A stretch of DNA of 14,281 bases, taken from Candidatus Nanopelagicales bacterium (lineage in GTDB: Bacteria; Actinomycetota; Actinomycetes; S36-B12). This document shows positions 6,238 to 13,669 of the stretch, one piece after another. Below the pieces are notes generated by a model. It worked only from the letters and a program-made list of their open reading frames with translations, had not been told where the DNA came from and did no database searches. The stretch is taken from assembly GCA_023264215.1 (NCBI GenBank), contig JALQSY010000030.1, positions 1 to 14,281 of the forward strand, written 5' to 3'. Position numbers and translations under genes: made by a program. Numbering within the stretch: position 1 is the stretch's first letter; each line of letters starts with the position of its first letter.

Positions 6238-7148
6238 GATGGGCGTCGCGGGTCCGCGGCGCCGCGATGGTCCTGCTCGGGGCGGCCGTCATGGCCGCGT
6301 GCACGACCGGCAGCGGAGACGGCGCCCCCACGACGAACCGACCGGCCCCGTCTGCCAGCGCCATGTCGAGCGCCATACCCGGTTCGAGTCCCGCTCCCGT
6401 CCCCTCGCTTCCGCCCCTCACGCCCGGCACCGTGCGCGGTGCGCTGATCGTCGTACAGCAGGCGGAGGACGCCGCGCTCGTAGCAGGAGAGGCGCCGATC
6501 CGGCTCACGCTCGCGCGCACGGGCAATCGCGCCGCATGGTTCACATCCCCGCCGCAGAAGCTCAGCGGCACGATGACAACGGAGCAGGCCCTGCTCACCC
6601 TCGGGTGGCGCCCGTCTGGTGACGGCACGACCGCCCCACTGCCCACGCCGCGGCCGAATGGCCTGCTCTCCTACCCGGGTGGATCCCTGGCGTTCACAGT
6701 CCAGCGCGCCAGCGTGCGCGCCGATGGCACGCTCGTGCTCGACATCAGGCCCATTGGTCCTGCGCCCGACACCGTCGAGTCCTATGGTCCGGTGACGGTG
6801 ACGTTGGATGGTGCGCCCGGTGTGCTCGATTTCGCCGCACCCCTGGGCGATCTCACCGTGCGCGTCATCGTCACCGGAGACCGCAGTCAGCAGGCGGCGG
6901 TCCAGGTGCTCGACGCCGAGGGATCCATCCTCGAAGCCGGCTTCGTCGCGCGTGATCGCCCCACGGTCGACACCTGGCTCGATGTCTCGAGCGGCGACAC
7001 GACGTGGTCGGACCCCGTCGTCACCTACGTCGCTCCGGCGCAGTCCACCGCGGGAACGATCCGCATCAGCGGAACCGTGACCATCGGTGGCGTCGAGACG
7101 CCACTCGATCAGGTCATTGCCCGCTGGAGCCTCCCCCTAGGTCCTTGA
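6234..7148 (+). CDS. Putative lipoprotein of unknown function
   Basis: A 304-residue exported protein. It begins with a basic n-region (MRWASRVR), a hydrophobic core and the lipobox VMAAC, giving lipidation at Cys23. A Pro/Ser/Thr-rich linker follows (about 24-72), as in surface proteins that span the cell wall. The remaining 230 residues are rich in predicted beta strands ([27 protein letters not shown]) and look like one or two Ig-like or similar folds. I recognise no family. The ATG at 6234 overlaps the serS stop by 4 bp (ATGA), and the frame upstream to 6213 would add a non-signal extension, so 6234 is preferred. Coupling to serS probably reflects convenience of expression rather than shared function. 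The TGA lies inside the left arm of a long palindrome. Confidence 0.82.
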   Translation: MRWASRVRGAAMVLLGAAVMAACTTGSGDGAPTTNRPAPSASAMSSAIPGSSPAPVPSLPPLTPGTVRGALIVVQQAEDAALVAGEAPIRLTLARTGNRAAWFTSPPQKLSGTMTTEQALLTLGWRPSGDGTTAPLPTPRPNGLLSYPGGSLAFTVQRASVRADGTLVLDIRPIGPAPDTVESYGPVTVTLDGAPGVLDFAAPLGDLTVRVIVTGDRSQQAAVQVLDAEGSILEAGFVARDRPTVDTWLDVSSGDTTWSDPVVTYVAPAQSTAGTIRISGTVTIGGVETPLDQVIARWSLPLGP

Positions 7149-7204
7149 GTGGCGACTTATCGCGTGCGATGCCCCGGGCGTGGCTGCGATAAGCCGCCAC
7201 TCAA
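7145..7204. terminator. Long near-perfect palindrome between convergent genes, likely bidirectional terminator
   Basis: Arms at 7145-7163 and 7186-7204 pair at 18 of 19 positions (outer end TTGAGTGGCG, inner end TTATCGC) around a 22-nt GC-rich loop. The left arm contains the TGA of the lipoprotein gene, and the right arm ends 5 bp before the trpB2 stop, so one hairpin could end both messages. No T-tract follows on either strand. The arms are unusually long and AT-containing for a simple terminator here, so it may also be a copy of a dispersed palindromic repeat. Confidence 0.7.
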
Positions 7205-7209
7205 CGACG

Positions 7210-8583
7210 TCAGGCGGGGACCGTAGGCAGGTTGTTCAGCGCGGGCGCGAAGCGCTCGTCGGACAGCTCCTCGTCGACCATCGCTCCCGCCAGGAAGTTC
7301 TCGTACGCCGCCAGGTCGAAGTGCCCATGCCCGCACAGCGCGGTCAGGATCACCGTCTCCTCACCCGTCTCCTTCGCCTTCAATGCCTCCTTGATCGCCA
7401 GGGCGATCGCGTGGGTGGGCTCGGGCGCCGGCACGATGCCCTCGGTCCGCGCGAACTTCACGGCACCGGAGAAGCACTCGGTCTGCGGGATGGCCACGGC
7501 ATCCATGAGGCCGAGCTCGTAGACGTGCGAGATGAGCGGTGCCATGCCGTGGTAGCGCAGCCCACCGGCGTGGATGGGATCGGGGATGAACTGATGTCCG
7601 AGCGTGTGCATCTTCATCAGCGGCGTCATGCCGGCCGTGTCACCGAAGTCGTAGGCGTAGACACCGCGCGTGAGCGACGGGCACGACGCCGGCTCGACGG
7701 CCGTGATCTGGGGATTGATCTTGCCCGCGAGCTTCTCGCGCAGGAACGGGAAGGACAGGCCAGCGAAGTTGGAGCCGCCCCCGGTGCAACCGACGATGTG
7801 GGTGGGGGTGTCTCCGGCCATCTGCAGCTGCAGGAGGGCTTCCTCGCCGATGATCGTCTGGTGCAGCAGCACGTGGTTGAGCACCGAGCCGAGCGCGTAC
7901 TTGGTGTCGTCGCGGGTGGCGGCGACCTCGACGGCCTCGGAGATCGCGATGCCGTGTGATCCACTCCAGTTCTTCGGGTCCTTGGCGAGCTCGCGGCCGA
8001 TCGCGGTGACGTCGGACGGTGAGCGGTGGATCTGCGCGCCGAAGGTTTCGATCATGAGGCGGCGGTAGGGCTTCGCGTCGTACGACGCTCCGACCTGCCA
8101 CACCTCGCACTCCAGGTCGTAGAGGGCGCATGCGAAGGCGAGGGCGGTGCCCCACTGGCCGGCACCGGTCTCGGTGGTCAGCTTCTTGGTGCCTTCCTTC
8201 TTGTTGTAGTAGGCCTGCGGCACGGAGGTGTTGGGCTTGTGCGAGCCGGCCGGCGAGACACCCTCGTACTTGTAGTAGATGCGGGCGGGCGTGCCGAGCA
8301 GCTTCTCGAGCCGATGGGCCCGGAACAGCGGCGATGGCCGCCACTGCCGGTAGACATCGAGGACACCACCGGGGATGTCGACGTATCGCTCAGGAGTGAC
8401 CTCCTGCATGATCAGGTCCATCGGGAACAGCGGTGCGAGGTCGTCGGGCCCGACGGGATCCATGCGACCGGGATGCAGCGGAGGCGGCGGCGGGGCCGGG
8501 AGATCCGCCACGAGGTTGTACCAGGTCGTGGGCATCTGATCCTCGGTGAGCACGTACTTGTGCTGCTGCACGGTGTCGTCCAT
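7210..8583 (-). CDS. trpB2: Tryptophan synthase beta chain, TrpB2 type
   Basis: PLP-dependent enzyme of the TrpB-like (TrpB2) subgroup, which joins indole and serine to make tryptophan; 457 residues against about 400 for classical TrpB1. TrpB2 hallmarks are the N-terminal extension (TWYNLVADLPAPPPPPLHP, 20-38) and RWRPSPL-like substrate entry (RQWRPSPLFRAHRLE, 79-93). The PLP-binding lysine is Lys116 in AGSHKPNTS. ETGAGQWG (138-145) carries the catalytic Glu, and CTGGGSN is the PLP phosphate loop. No trpA or other trp gene adjoins it, so it probably acts as an indole-salvage enzyme rather than in the TrpAB complex; that is inference from family and context. The frame is open to 8676, but the ATG at 8583 has a GGCGG about 6 nt upstream and starts the conserved region. 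Confidence 0.95.
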   Translation of the reverse strand: MDDTVQQHKYVLTEDQMPTTWYNLVADLPAPPPPPLHPGRMDPVGPDDLAPLFPMDLIMQEVTPERYVDIPGGVLDVYRQWRPSPLFRAHRLEKLLGTPARIYYKYEGVSPAGSHKPNTSVPQAYYNKKEGTKKLTTETGAGQWGTALAFACALYDLECEVWQVGASYDAKPYRRLMIETFGAQIHRSPSDVTAIGRELAKDPKNWSGSHGIAISEAVEVAATRDDTKYALGSVLNHVLLHQTIIGEEALLQLQMAGDTPTHIVGCTGGGSNFAGLSFPFLREKLAGKINPQITAVEPASCPSLTRGVYAYDFGDTAGMTPLMKMHTLGHQFIPDPIHAGGLRYHGMAPLISHVYELGLMDAVAIPQTECFSGAVKFARTEGIVPAPEPTHAIALAIKEALKAKETGEETVILTALCGHGHFDLAAYENFLAGAMVDEELSDERFAPALNNLPTVPA

Positions 8584-8617
8584 GTCTTCCGCCTTTCGCC
8601 AAGCCGTCGGGTGGGGA

Positions 8618-8629
8618 GTCCCGCGGGAC
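8618..8629. repeat. 12-bp palindrome in the trpB2 leader
   Basis: GTCCCGCGGGAC is a perfect palindrome, followed immediately by a second inverted GGGAC-G-GTCCC overlap and by CCGG-rich bases. It lies in the presumed trpB2 leader (start at 8583). It could be an operator or a leader hairpin. There is no Trp-codon leader peptide. Confidence 0.35.
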
Positions 8630-8654
8630 GGTCCCGGATGACCCGGGGATTCGG

Positions 8655-8660
8655 ACGCTA
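8655..8660 (-). promoter_or_regulatory. Possible -10 box for trpB2
   Basis: TAGCGT on the minus strand, about 72 nt before the trpB2 ATG, is the same hexamer as the presumed -10 of the K+ channel gene. No clear -35. It would give a leader of about 65 nt. Confidence 0.3.
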
Positions 8661-8674
8661 CCCGACCTGACAGC

Positions 8675-9619
8675 ATGGCGGGCGTGGAATCCGCAGGTCA
8701 GTACGCCGTCCCCGTGCCCTCCGGGGTCCGGCTCATCGCGACGGATCTCGACGGCACGCTGCTGCTCTCCGACGGATCGGTGGGGAGCCGGACGCGAGCG
8801 AGCCTGGATCGCCTCGGCGAGAGCGACCTGGACCTCATCATCGTCACCGGACGCCCACCGCGGTGGATCTCTCCCGTGGTCGACATGACGGGGCATCGCG
8901 GGGTCGGCATCGCGGCGAACGGCGCTGTCGTCCTCGACCTCGCGGACGGCCACGTGACCGAGGTCTTCCCCATGACCGGCGATGACGCGCTCGAGGCGGT
9001 CGACCGGCTGCGGCACGCGGTGCCCGGGATGGTCTTCGCCGTCGAGCGGGCGCGCCCAGGCGGCCGCCTGGCTCCGACCGGTGGTGCGTCGTACGACGCC
9101 CTCGACGCCACCCTCGCCGACGCCACGGAGTTCGCGTTGGCCGACGGCTACACCCCGCGCTGGCCGGTGCCGCCGCAGACCCACGTCGGTCCGATCGAGG
9201 AGCTCGTCGCCGCGGGCGACGTCGTCAAGATCCTCGCGCGCCCGGGCAAAGGTGCGCCGATCGATCCCGAAGAGCTGTACGCGCGGGGGATCGGCGCCAT
9301 CGGATCTCTCGCCGAGGTCACCCACTCGGGGTACGGCGACTCTCTCATCGAGCTCAGCGCCGCCGGTGTCACCAAGGCGACGACCCTGGCCCGCGTGGCT
9401 GCCGCCGAGGGTCACGGCGCGCTCCACGTCGTCGCCGCGGGCGATGGACCCAACGACCTGCCGATGCTGGCGTGGGCCGGGGCCTCCTACGCGATGGCGA
9501 ATGCGCATCCGGAAGTGCTGGACCTGGCCACGCACGTGCTTCCCAGCAACGACGACGAGGGCGTGGCCGACCTCATCGACGCTGTCCTCGACGAGCACAC
9601 GCGCGGGTTCGCGGACTGA
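8675..9619 (+). CDS. HAD-IIB (Cof-type) family hydrolase
   Basis: Predicted cytoplasmic sugar-phosphate or nucleotide phosphatase of the haloacid dehalogenase superfamily, 314 residues. All four HAD motifs are present: DLDGTLL (24-30, nucleophile Asp24 and general acid Asp26), VTGRP (57-61, Thr58), Lys234 in GVTKATTL, and GDGPNDLPML (256-265, Mg2+-binding Asp). Residues about 90-205 form the C2-type cap of the Cof subfamily, which sets substrate choice; the substrate cannot be read. The start is uncertain: ATG 8675 is used, GTG 8684 is an alternative, and neither has a good Shine-Dalgarno. The conserved domain begins only at residue 18. It is divergent from trpB2 (91 bp). Its TGA abuts the stop of the convergent oxidoreductase with no base between. 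Confidence 0.92.
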   Translation: MAGVESAGQYAVPVPSGVRLIATDLDGTLLLSDGSVGSRTRASLDRLGESDLDLIIVTGRPPRWISPVVDMTGHRGVGIAANGAVVLDLADGHVTEVFPMTGDDALEAVDRLRHAVPGMVFAVERARPGGRLAPTGGASYDALDATLADATEFALADGYTPRWPVPPQTHVGPIEELVAAGDVVKILARPGKGAPIDPEELYARGIGAIGSLAEVTHSGYGDSLIELSAAGVTKATTLARVAAAEGHGALHVVAAGDGPNDLPMLAWAGASYAMANAHPEVLDLATHVLPSNDDEGVADLIDAVLDEHTRGFAD

Positions 9620-10597
9620 TCAGATCGCCAGCACGATCTTGCCGGTCGCCTCGCCGGCTTCCAGGGCACGGTGAGCCGCGGCCGCATCGCTGATGGGCAT
9701 CACGCGGTCGATGACGGGCTTGACGATGCCTGCGGCCATCCACGGCCAGACATGCCGTTCGACCTGCGAGCAGATCTCGGCCTTCTGCTCAGGAGTGCGC
9801 CCTCGCAGGGTCGTCGCATGCACGGTCCCGTTGCGACGCAGGAGCACACCGAGGTCGATCTCGGCCTTGACCCCGCCCTGCATGCCGATCACGACCAGGC
9901 GCCCCCCTGCCGCGAGGCACGCGATATTGCGCTCGAGGTACGCCGCACCCATGTTGTCGAGGATGACGTCGACTCCGCGCCCGCCTGTCTCCGCGGCGAT
10001 GACCTCGACGAAGTCCTGGTCGCGGTAGTTGATCAGCACGTCCGCTCCCAGGGCCTCGCAGTGCGCCAGTTTTGCCGCACTGCCCGCCGTCACCGCGACC
10101 CGCGCGCCCAGTGCCCGAGCGATCTGGATGGCCATCGTCCCGATGCCGCTCCCCCCGCCGTGCACCAGCAGCCAGTCGCCGCGCTGCAGGTGAGCCGTCA
10201 TGACGAGGTTGGACCAGACGGTGCATGCGACCTCGGGCAGGCCCGCCGCGGTGATGAGGTCGACTCCCGTCGGGATCGGCATCGCCTGCCCCACGGGTAC
10301 GGCGACCTGCTCGGCGTACCCACCGCCGGAGAGCAGGCAGCAGACCTCGTCGCCGATGGACCACGACGTCACGCCGTCGCCGAGTGCGGCCACGCGCCCG
10401 GAGCACTCCAGCCCGAGCCACTCGGGAGCTCCTGGCGGCGGGGGATAGAAGCCCTGACGCTGGAGGATGTCGGCGCGGTTGACCGCCGCGGCGGCGACGG
10501 CCACGAGGACCTCGCCGGGACCGGCGATCGGGTCGGGCACCTCCTGCCACTGGAGCACTTCCGGGCCCCCGGGCTCGGTCGCGACGATGGCGCGCAC
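9620..10597 (-). CDS. NAD(P)H:quinone oxidoreductase, PIG3-type zinc-independent MDR
   Basis: A 325-residue medium-chain dehydrogenase/reductase of the quinone-oxidoreductase group, predicted to reduce quinones or enal/enone compounds with NADPH. The N-terminal domain carries NRADILQRQGFYPPPPGAPE (40-59) and GLECSGRV (62-69), typical of the PIG3/TIGR02824 branch. The Zn ligands of alcohol dehydrogenases are absent. The Rossmann fold starts VHGGGSGIGTMAIQIA (145-160). It is the last gene of a minus-strand operon: GTG 10597 follows the channel TGA by 2 bp, with GGAG 9 nt upstream inside the channel gene. Its substrate is unknown. Linkage with an RCK-containing channel suggests a redox or stress context, but this is inference. 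Confidence 0.93.
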   Translation of the reverse strand: MRAIVATEPGGPEVLQWQEVPDPIAGPGEVLVAVAAAAVNRADILQRQGFYPPPPGAPEWLGLECSGRVAALGDGVTSWSIGDEVCCLLSGGGYAEQVAVPVGQAMPIPTGVDLITAAGLPEVACTVWSNLVMTAHLQRGDWLLVHGGGSGIGTMAIQIARALGARVAVTAGSAAKLAHCEALGADVLINYRDQDFVEVIAAETGGRGVDVILDNMGAAYLERNIACLAAGGRLVVIGMQGGVKAEIDLGVLLRRNGTVHATTLRGRTPEQKAEICSQVERHVWPWMAAGIVKPVIDRVMPISDAAAAHRALEAGEATGKIVLAI

Positions 10598-10599
10598 GG

Positions 10600-11700
10600 T
10601 CAGGACTCCGGTGGCGGCGCGACGCCGTAGCCGTTGCTCTCGGAGTGCCGGATGACGACGAGCTGGTCGCCCTTCTGCAGGATGCGGATGTCGCTGGTGT
10701 CGAAGCGATGCACGACGTCGTCGCGGATGACCGCGAGCACGATCTCGCCACTGGCATCCACCTCGGCGGGAGAGATCCCGAGTTCTTCCTTGGTGATCGC
10801 GCGCTGCACGACCTCCAGACCGCGACCCGAGTCCAGCAGGTCCTCCATCAATGTGCCCGCCACGGGGGAGATGAGCGACAGTGCCATGAGGTGTCCGGCG
10901 GACTCGGCAGTGGGGATGACGCTGTTCGCACCGGACTGGCGAAGGATCTGGGCGTTGGCTGCTTCGCGCGCCGCTGCCACGATCTCGGCCCTGGGAGCCA
11001 GGCGTCGCGCGGTGAGCGTGACGAGGACAGAGGTGTCGTCCTCATCGGTCGCGACGATGATCTTGGACGCTCGCTCGACGGCGGCGTCGCGCAGGATGTC
11101 CTCGCGCCGTGCATCGCCGAGCACTCCCGCGAGTCCCATGCGGTTGGCGTCCTGGACCGCGGACTTGTCCTGGCTGACGACGACGATGGACAGCGGTGAC
11201 GTGCCACTCTCCATCAGCATTCGCGCTGCTGAGCGTCCCTTGACGCCGAAGCCGATTATGACGGTGTGATCTTCCACGCGACGCCTCCAGCGGTCCGTGC
11301 GGATCTCATTGCGAGTCTTCTGGGTGAGCACCTCGATAGTCGTGCCGACGAGCACGATGAGGAAGATGAAGCGCAGGGGAGTGATGACGAGGATGTTCAC
11401 CAGCCGCGAGGATTCGCACACCGGGACGATGTCTCCGTACCCTGTCGTGGAGAGGCTGACCGTCGCGTAGTAGAGCGCGTCGAGCCAGGTCAGCCCGCCC
11501 GTCTCTCCCCTGTCGGCGTAGCAGTCGCCCTCGATGTAGACGATCGCGGCGGCGAGGAGCAGTGCGCCGACGGCGATGGCGACTCGCACGATGATGTTGC
11601 GGAACGGACCCCATGTCCGACTCGGCAGCTTGATCCGGGCGGTCAGCGCCTCGGGGTCGTCGTCGCCGGCGAGTGAGCGCTGGCGCCTCTTGTCGGCCAC
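10600..11700 (-). CDS. Potassium channel with cytoplasmic RCK (TrkA-N/TrkA-C) domain
   Basis: A 366-residue 2TM K+ channel subunit. The first membrane helix is at about 35-56. The pore helix is followed by the selectivity filter TTGYGD (85-90), and the second helix is at about 100-122. The gating ring follows: RCK_N from HTVIIGFGVKGRSA (145-158, Rossmann GxGxxG-like GFGVKG) to about 265, then a TrkA_C-like domain (about 285-360). Tetramers of this type are gated by nucleotides, Ca2+ or NAD(H); the ligand is not readable here. The GTG start lies 8 nt after a TAGCGT box whose TAG is the stop of moeA, so an internal leaderless promoter is likely besides read-through from moeA. A quinone oxidoreductase follows after 2 bp. 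Confidence 0.95.
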   Translation of the reverse strand: MADKRRQRSLAGDDDPEALTARIKLPSRTWGPFRNIIVRVAIAVGALLLAAAIVYIEGDCYADRGETGGLTWLDALYYATVSLSTTGYGDIVPVCESSRLVNILVITPLRFIFLIVLVGTTIEVLTQKTRNEIRTDRWRRRVEDHTVIIGFGVKGRSAARMLMESGTSPLSIVVVSQDKSAVQDANRMGLAGVLGDARREDILRDAAVERASKIIVATDEDDTSVLVTLTARRLAPRAEIVAAAREAANAQILRQSGANSVIPTAESAGHLMALSLISPVAGTLMEDLLDSGRGLEVVQRAITKEELGISPAEVDASGEIVLAVIRDDVVHRFDTSDIRILQKGDQLVVIRHSESNGYGVAPPPES

Positions 11701-11708
11701 GTCCCCTG

Positions 11709-11714
11709 ACGCTA
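11709..11714 (-). promoter_or_regulatory. -10 box for the K+ channel gene, sharing the moeA stop codon
   Basis: TAGCGT on the minus strand ends 8 nt before the GTG at 11700. Its first three bases are the TAG stop of moeA (11712-11714). The short gap without a convincing Shine-Dalgarno suggests a leaderless transcript. Confidence 0.45.
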
Positions 11715-12923
11715 TCGGAGAGTGGGGACTCGGAGCAGCGGTACGGCGCTCCCGGCGAGCCCGCCGGAGGGAGGGATCGCCACGAGGGCGTCGGCCAGGG
11801 CGAGGCTGCGGAGCATGGCGGGACCGTCGAATCTCAGCGGACGGGCCAGGCCGTCCTCGAGCAGCACCGGGACGATCCGGGTGTCACGGGGGTGGTTCGT
11901 CACGTCGACCCCGAGGACGACCGAGGCCTCCTCGGCGGGTACGCCGCGCAATGTGGCGATCAGCGGAGCGGCGAGCGTGACCAGTCCGCTGACGGCAGCG
12001 AGCGGATTGCCCGGCAGGCCGACGATCGGACGCCCGTCGGGGAGCACCGCGAGGAGCATGGGATGTCCGGGTCGCACCTGCACTCCGTCGACGACCCATC
12101 GCGCACTGAGGTGGTCGAGCACATCGTGCACGAAGTCGACCGGGCCCGACGCGGTCGAACCCGTCGTCACGATGACGTCCGCCGTCGAGTCCTCGATCTC
12201 GTCCAGGAGGGCCTGGCGCGTGTCGGGCACGCGAATGGGCGGATTGGCGCGCGCACCGAGGTCTGCCAGCCACGGAGGCACCAGCGGGCTCAGCGCGTCG
12301 CGGACCCGTCCTGGGCGCGGTAGCCCGCGCTCGAGCAACTCGTCACCGAGGACGAGCACGGCGACCGTGGGCGGCGGGATGACATCGAGTGCGTCGTACC
12401 CGGCGGCTGCAGCGAGGCCGAGCATGGCGGGCGTGACGACCGATCCGGCAGGCACGAGTGGCTCGCCCTCGGCGCATTCCTCACCGCGCGGGCGCACGTC
12501 CGTGCCGGGAGGGATGGACGCCCCGGAGTCATCAGGAAGCCCGGTGAGGGGATCGAGCGAATAGAGCCGAGCACCGTGCAGGGCTGTCTCCACCCGCGCG
12601 AGTTCGGATCGCAGTACGGCGTCGCAGCCGGCCGGCAGCGCGGATCCGGTCGCGATCGCCACGGCACTCCCGGGATCGAGTCGCGCCGCCACCTCGCTGC
12701 CAGCGCGGATGTCGCTCTCGGCGAGTGTCCATGGCCCGGGACCGCAGACGGCATAGCCATCCATGGCCGCCGTGTCGAAGGCCGGGAGGTCCGTGAGTGC
12801 TGCGATGGGATGCGCGAGCGCGCAGCCGAGAGCAGCATCGAGGCGCACGCTCACCGGCGCAAGCGGCTGGGCGGCCGCCGCGGCGACGCGGCGAGCCTGG
12901 TCCCAGGGGAGTGCGGTGCTCAC
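11712..12923 (-). CDS. moeA: Molybdopterin molybdenumtransferase MoeA-like
   Basis: A 403-residue cytoplasmic enzyme predicted to insert molybdate into adenylated molybdopterin, the last step of Mo-cofactor synthesis. Recognisable blocks are the N-terminal DTAAMDGYAV (50-59), RPRGEE (144-149), the MPT-binding region ADVIVTTGSTASGPVDF (248-264) and GLPGNPLAA (302-310). The usual [ST]GGVSxGxxD signature reads TTGSTASGPVD, so this belongs to a divergent actinobacterial-type MoeA subgroup; the catalytic aspartate is kept. Start is GTG 12923 with no Shine-Dalgarno; a weak CACCCT lies 6 nt upstream. First gene of the moeA, K+ channel, oxidoreductase operon. No other Mo-cofactor gene is in the window. 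Confidence 0.93.
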   Translation of the reverse strand: MSTALPWDQARRVAAAAAQPLAPVSVRLDAALGCALAHPIAALTDLPAFDTAAMDGYAVCGPGPWTLAESDIRAGSEVAARLDPGSAVAIATGSALPAGCDAVLRSELARVETALHGARLYSLDPLTGLPDDSGASIPPGTDVRPRGEECAEGEPLVPAGSVVTPAMLGLAAAAGYDALDVIPPPTVAVLVLGDELLERGLPRPGRVRDALSPLVPPWLADLGARANPPIRVPDTRQALLDEIEDSTADVIVTTGSTASGPVDFVHDVLDHLSARWVVDGVQVRPGHPMLLAVLPDGRPIVGLPGNPLAAVSGLVTLAAPLIATLRGVPAEEASVVLGVDVTNHPRDTRIVPVLLEDGLARPLRFDGPAMLRSLALADALVAIPPSGGLAGSAVPLLRVPTLR

Positions 12924-12999
12924 CCGATCAGGGTGCCATCGCGTGCGTGACCAGCGTGGCCGACTCTCCGTGGGCGACGTGTCCCAGTCGAACTCGACT

Positions 13000-13017
13000 C
13001 CTTACCCGGGCCTTACC
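13000..13017. promoter_or_regulatory. CCTTACC direct repeat with 11-bp period
   Basis: CCTTACC occurs at 13000-13006 and 13011-13017, one helical turn apart. On the minus strand it reads GGTAAGG twice. This is the layout of an OmpR/PhoB-family response-regulator site, and it lies about 77 bp before the first gene of the putative flavinylation operon and the same distance from the moeA start. No regulator gene is in the window. Confidence 0.35.
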
Positions 13018-13023
13018 TCGGCT

Positions 13024-13050
13024 TGGCCCTGCGCTGCCCGCACAGGGCCA
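13024..13050. repeat. 8-bp inverted repeat in the leader of the flavinylation operon
   Basis: TGGCCCTG at 13024-13031 pairs with CAGGGCCA at 13043-13050 around 11 nt, 43 bp before the ATG at 13094. It may be a leader hairpin or an operator. No T-run follows. Confidence 0.4.
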
Positions 13051-13093
13051 CTGTGGTGATCGAAGGTGCACGTCAGTCGGACGAGGAGGGGCA

Positions 13094-13669
13094 ATGAAGC
13101 AGACCCGCAAGATGGTGGTGGCGGCCGCAGCCGCGGTGGGGGCAGTGGCTGGCGGGGCGATTGCGCTCGCCAACGTGCCGGTCGGGGCTGCCCCCGCGCC
13201 GGGCAACCAGACGGTGGTGGCGTCCTCGATCCCCGCTCCGGCCGACCCCGCCGAGGCTGCTGAGCGTGCTCGCCTGGAGGAGGAGATCGATAGGTCCCAG
13301 CGCGCATTGGATCGGCTAGCCACGGCATCGCCGACGGCAGCCGCTGCAGTCGCGAACGGCGAGACCACGACAGGTGCGGGCTCTGCGAGCGGGGGCGATT
13401 CCGGCGGAGATCGTGCGACCGGTGGCTCCCAGGGTGGCGGTGCGACCGGCGGCAACCCCGGCGGCGGTGGTGCGTCGACACCGACGCCCGAGCCGTCGAC
13501 CGACACCTGGACCGGTGCTTCCGGTGGTGAGTCCGGCTATGGCGATGACGACGACGAGTACGACGGCGAGTACGACGACGATCATGACGACGACGAGGAC
13601 GACGACGATCATGACGACGACGATGACGATCACGACGACGATGACGAGCGCGAGGGTGACGATGACTAG
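13094..13669 (+). CDS. Small exported protein with flavinylation-like motif and Asp/His-rich tail
   Basis: A 191-residue protein with no recognised domain. A short basic start (MKQTRK) and a hydrophobic stretch (about 8-29) form a signal peptide or anchor, with a possible cut near 32. Residues 51-76 are a charged helix (AEAAERARLEEEIDRSQRAL). Residues 77-135 are Gly/Ser/Thr-rich and disordered. DTWTGASGG (137-145) fits the ApbE target motif Dxx[ST]GA[ST], with Ser143 as the predicted FMN acceptor. The last 41 residues contain 28 Asp, 5 Glu and 3 His, suggesting divalent-metal binding. GAGGAGG lies a few bases before the ATG. Its stop overlaps the start of the next gene by 8 bp, and an ApbE-like gene follows that. 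An FMN_bind domain is absent. The flavin role is inference from motif plus context. Confidence 0.8.
   Translation: MKQTRKMVVAAAAAVGAVAGGAIALANVPVGAAPAPGNQTVVASSIPAPADPAEAAERARLEEEIDRSQRALDRLATASPTAAAAVANGETTTGAGSASGGDSGGDRATGGSQGGGATGGNPGGGGASTPTPEPSTDTWTGASGGESGYGDDDDEYDGEYDDDHDDDEDDDDHDDDDDDHDDDDEREGDDD
13502..13528 (+). other. Sequence coding the flavinylation-like motif DTWTGASGG
   Basis: Codons 137-145 of the first small protein. Asp, two spacer residues, Thr, Gly, Ala, Ser is the exact pattern on which ApbE transferases place FMN (on the last Ser/Thr). The same nonamer with one change recurs in the next gene. Confidence 0.55.
13544..13666 (+). repeat. GAC/GAT triplet-rich tract coding an Asp/His-rich tail
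   Basis: Low-complexity DNA made almost only of GAC, GAT, CAC/CAT and GAG codons. It encodes 41 residues, 33 of them acidic, with His spaced between Asp runs. Such tracts change length easily by slippage. Confidence 0.8.

Noticed and set aside
6960..7010. DTWLD and DTTW in the lipoprotein as further flavinylation tags
   Set aside because: They lack the [ST]GA[ST] half of the motif, lie inside a predicted folded domain and are far from apbE.
8584..8676. Trp leader peptide or attenuator before trpB2
   Set aside because: The upstream in-frame extension contains only one Trp codon and no tandem TGG, and I see no terminator/antiterminator pair with a T-run.
8390..9598. 402-residue minus-strand open frame antisense to the HAD gene
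   Set aside because: The plus strand has all four HAD motifs; the antisense product is low complexity and Arg/Asp-rich without any motif.
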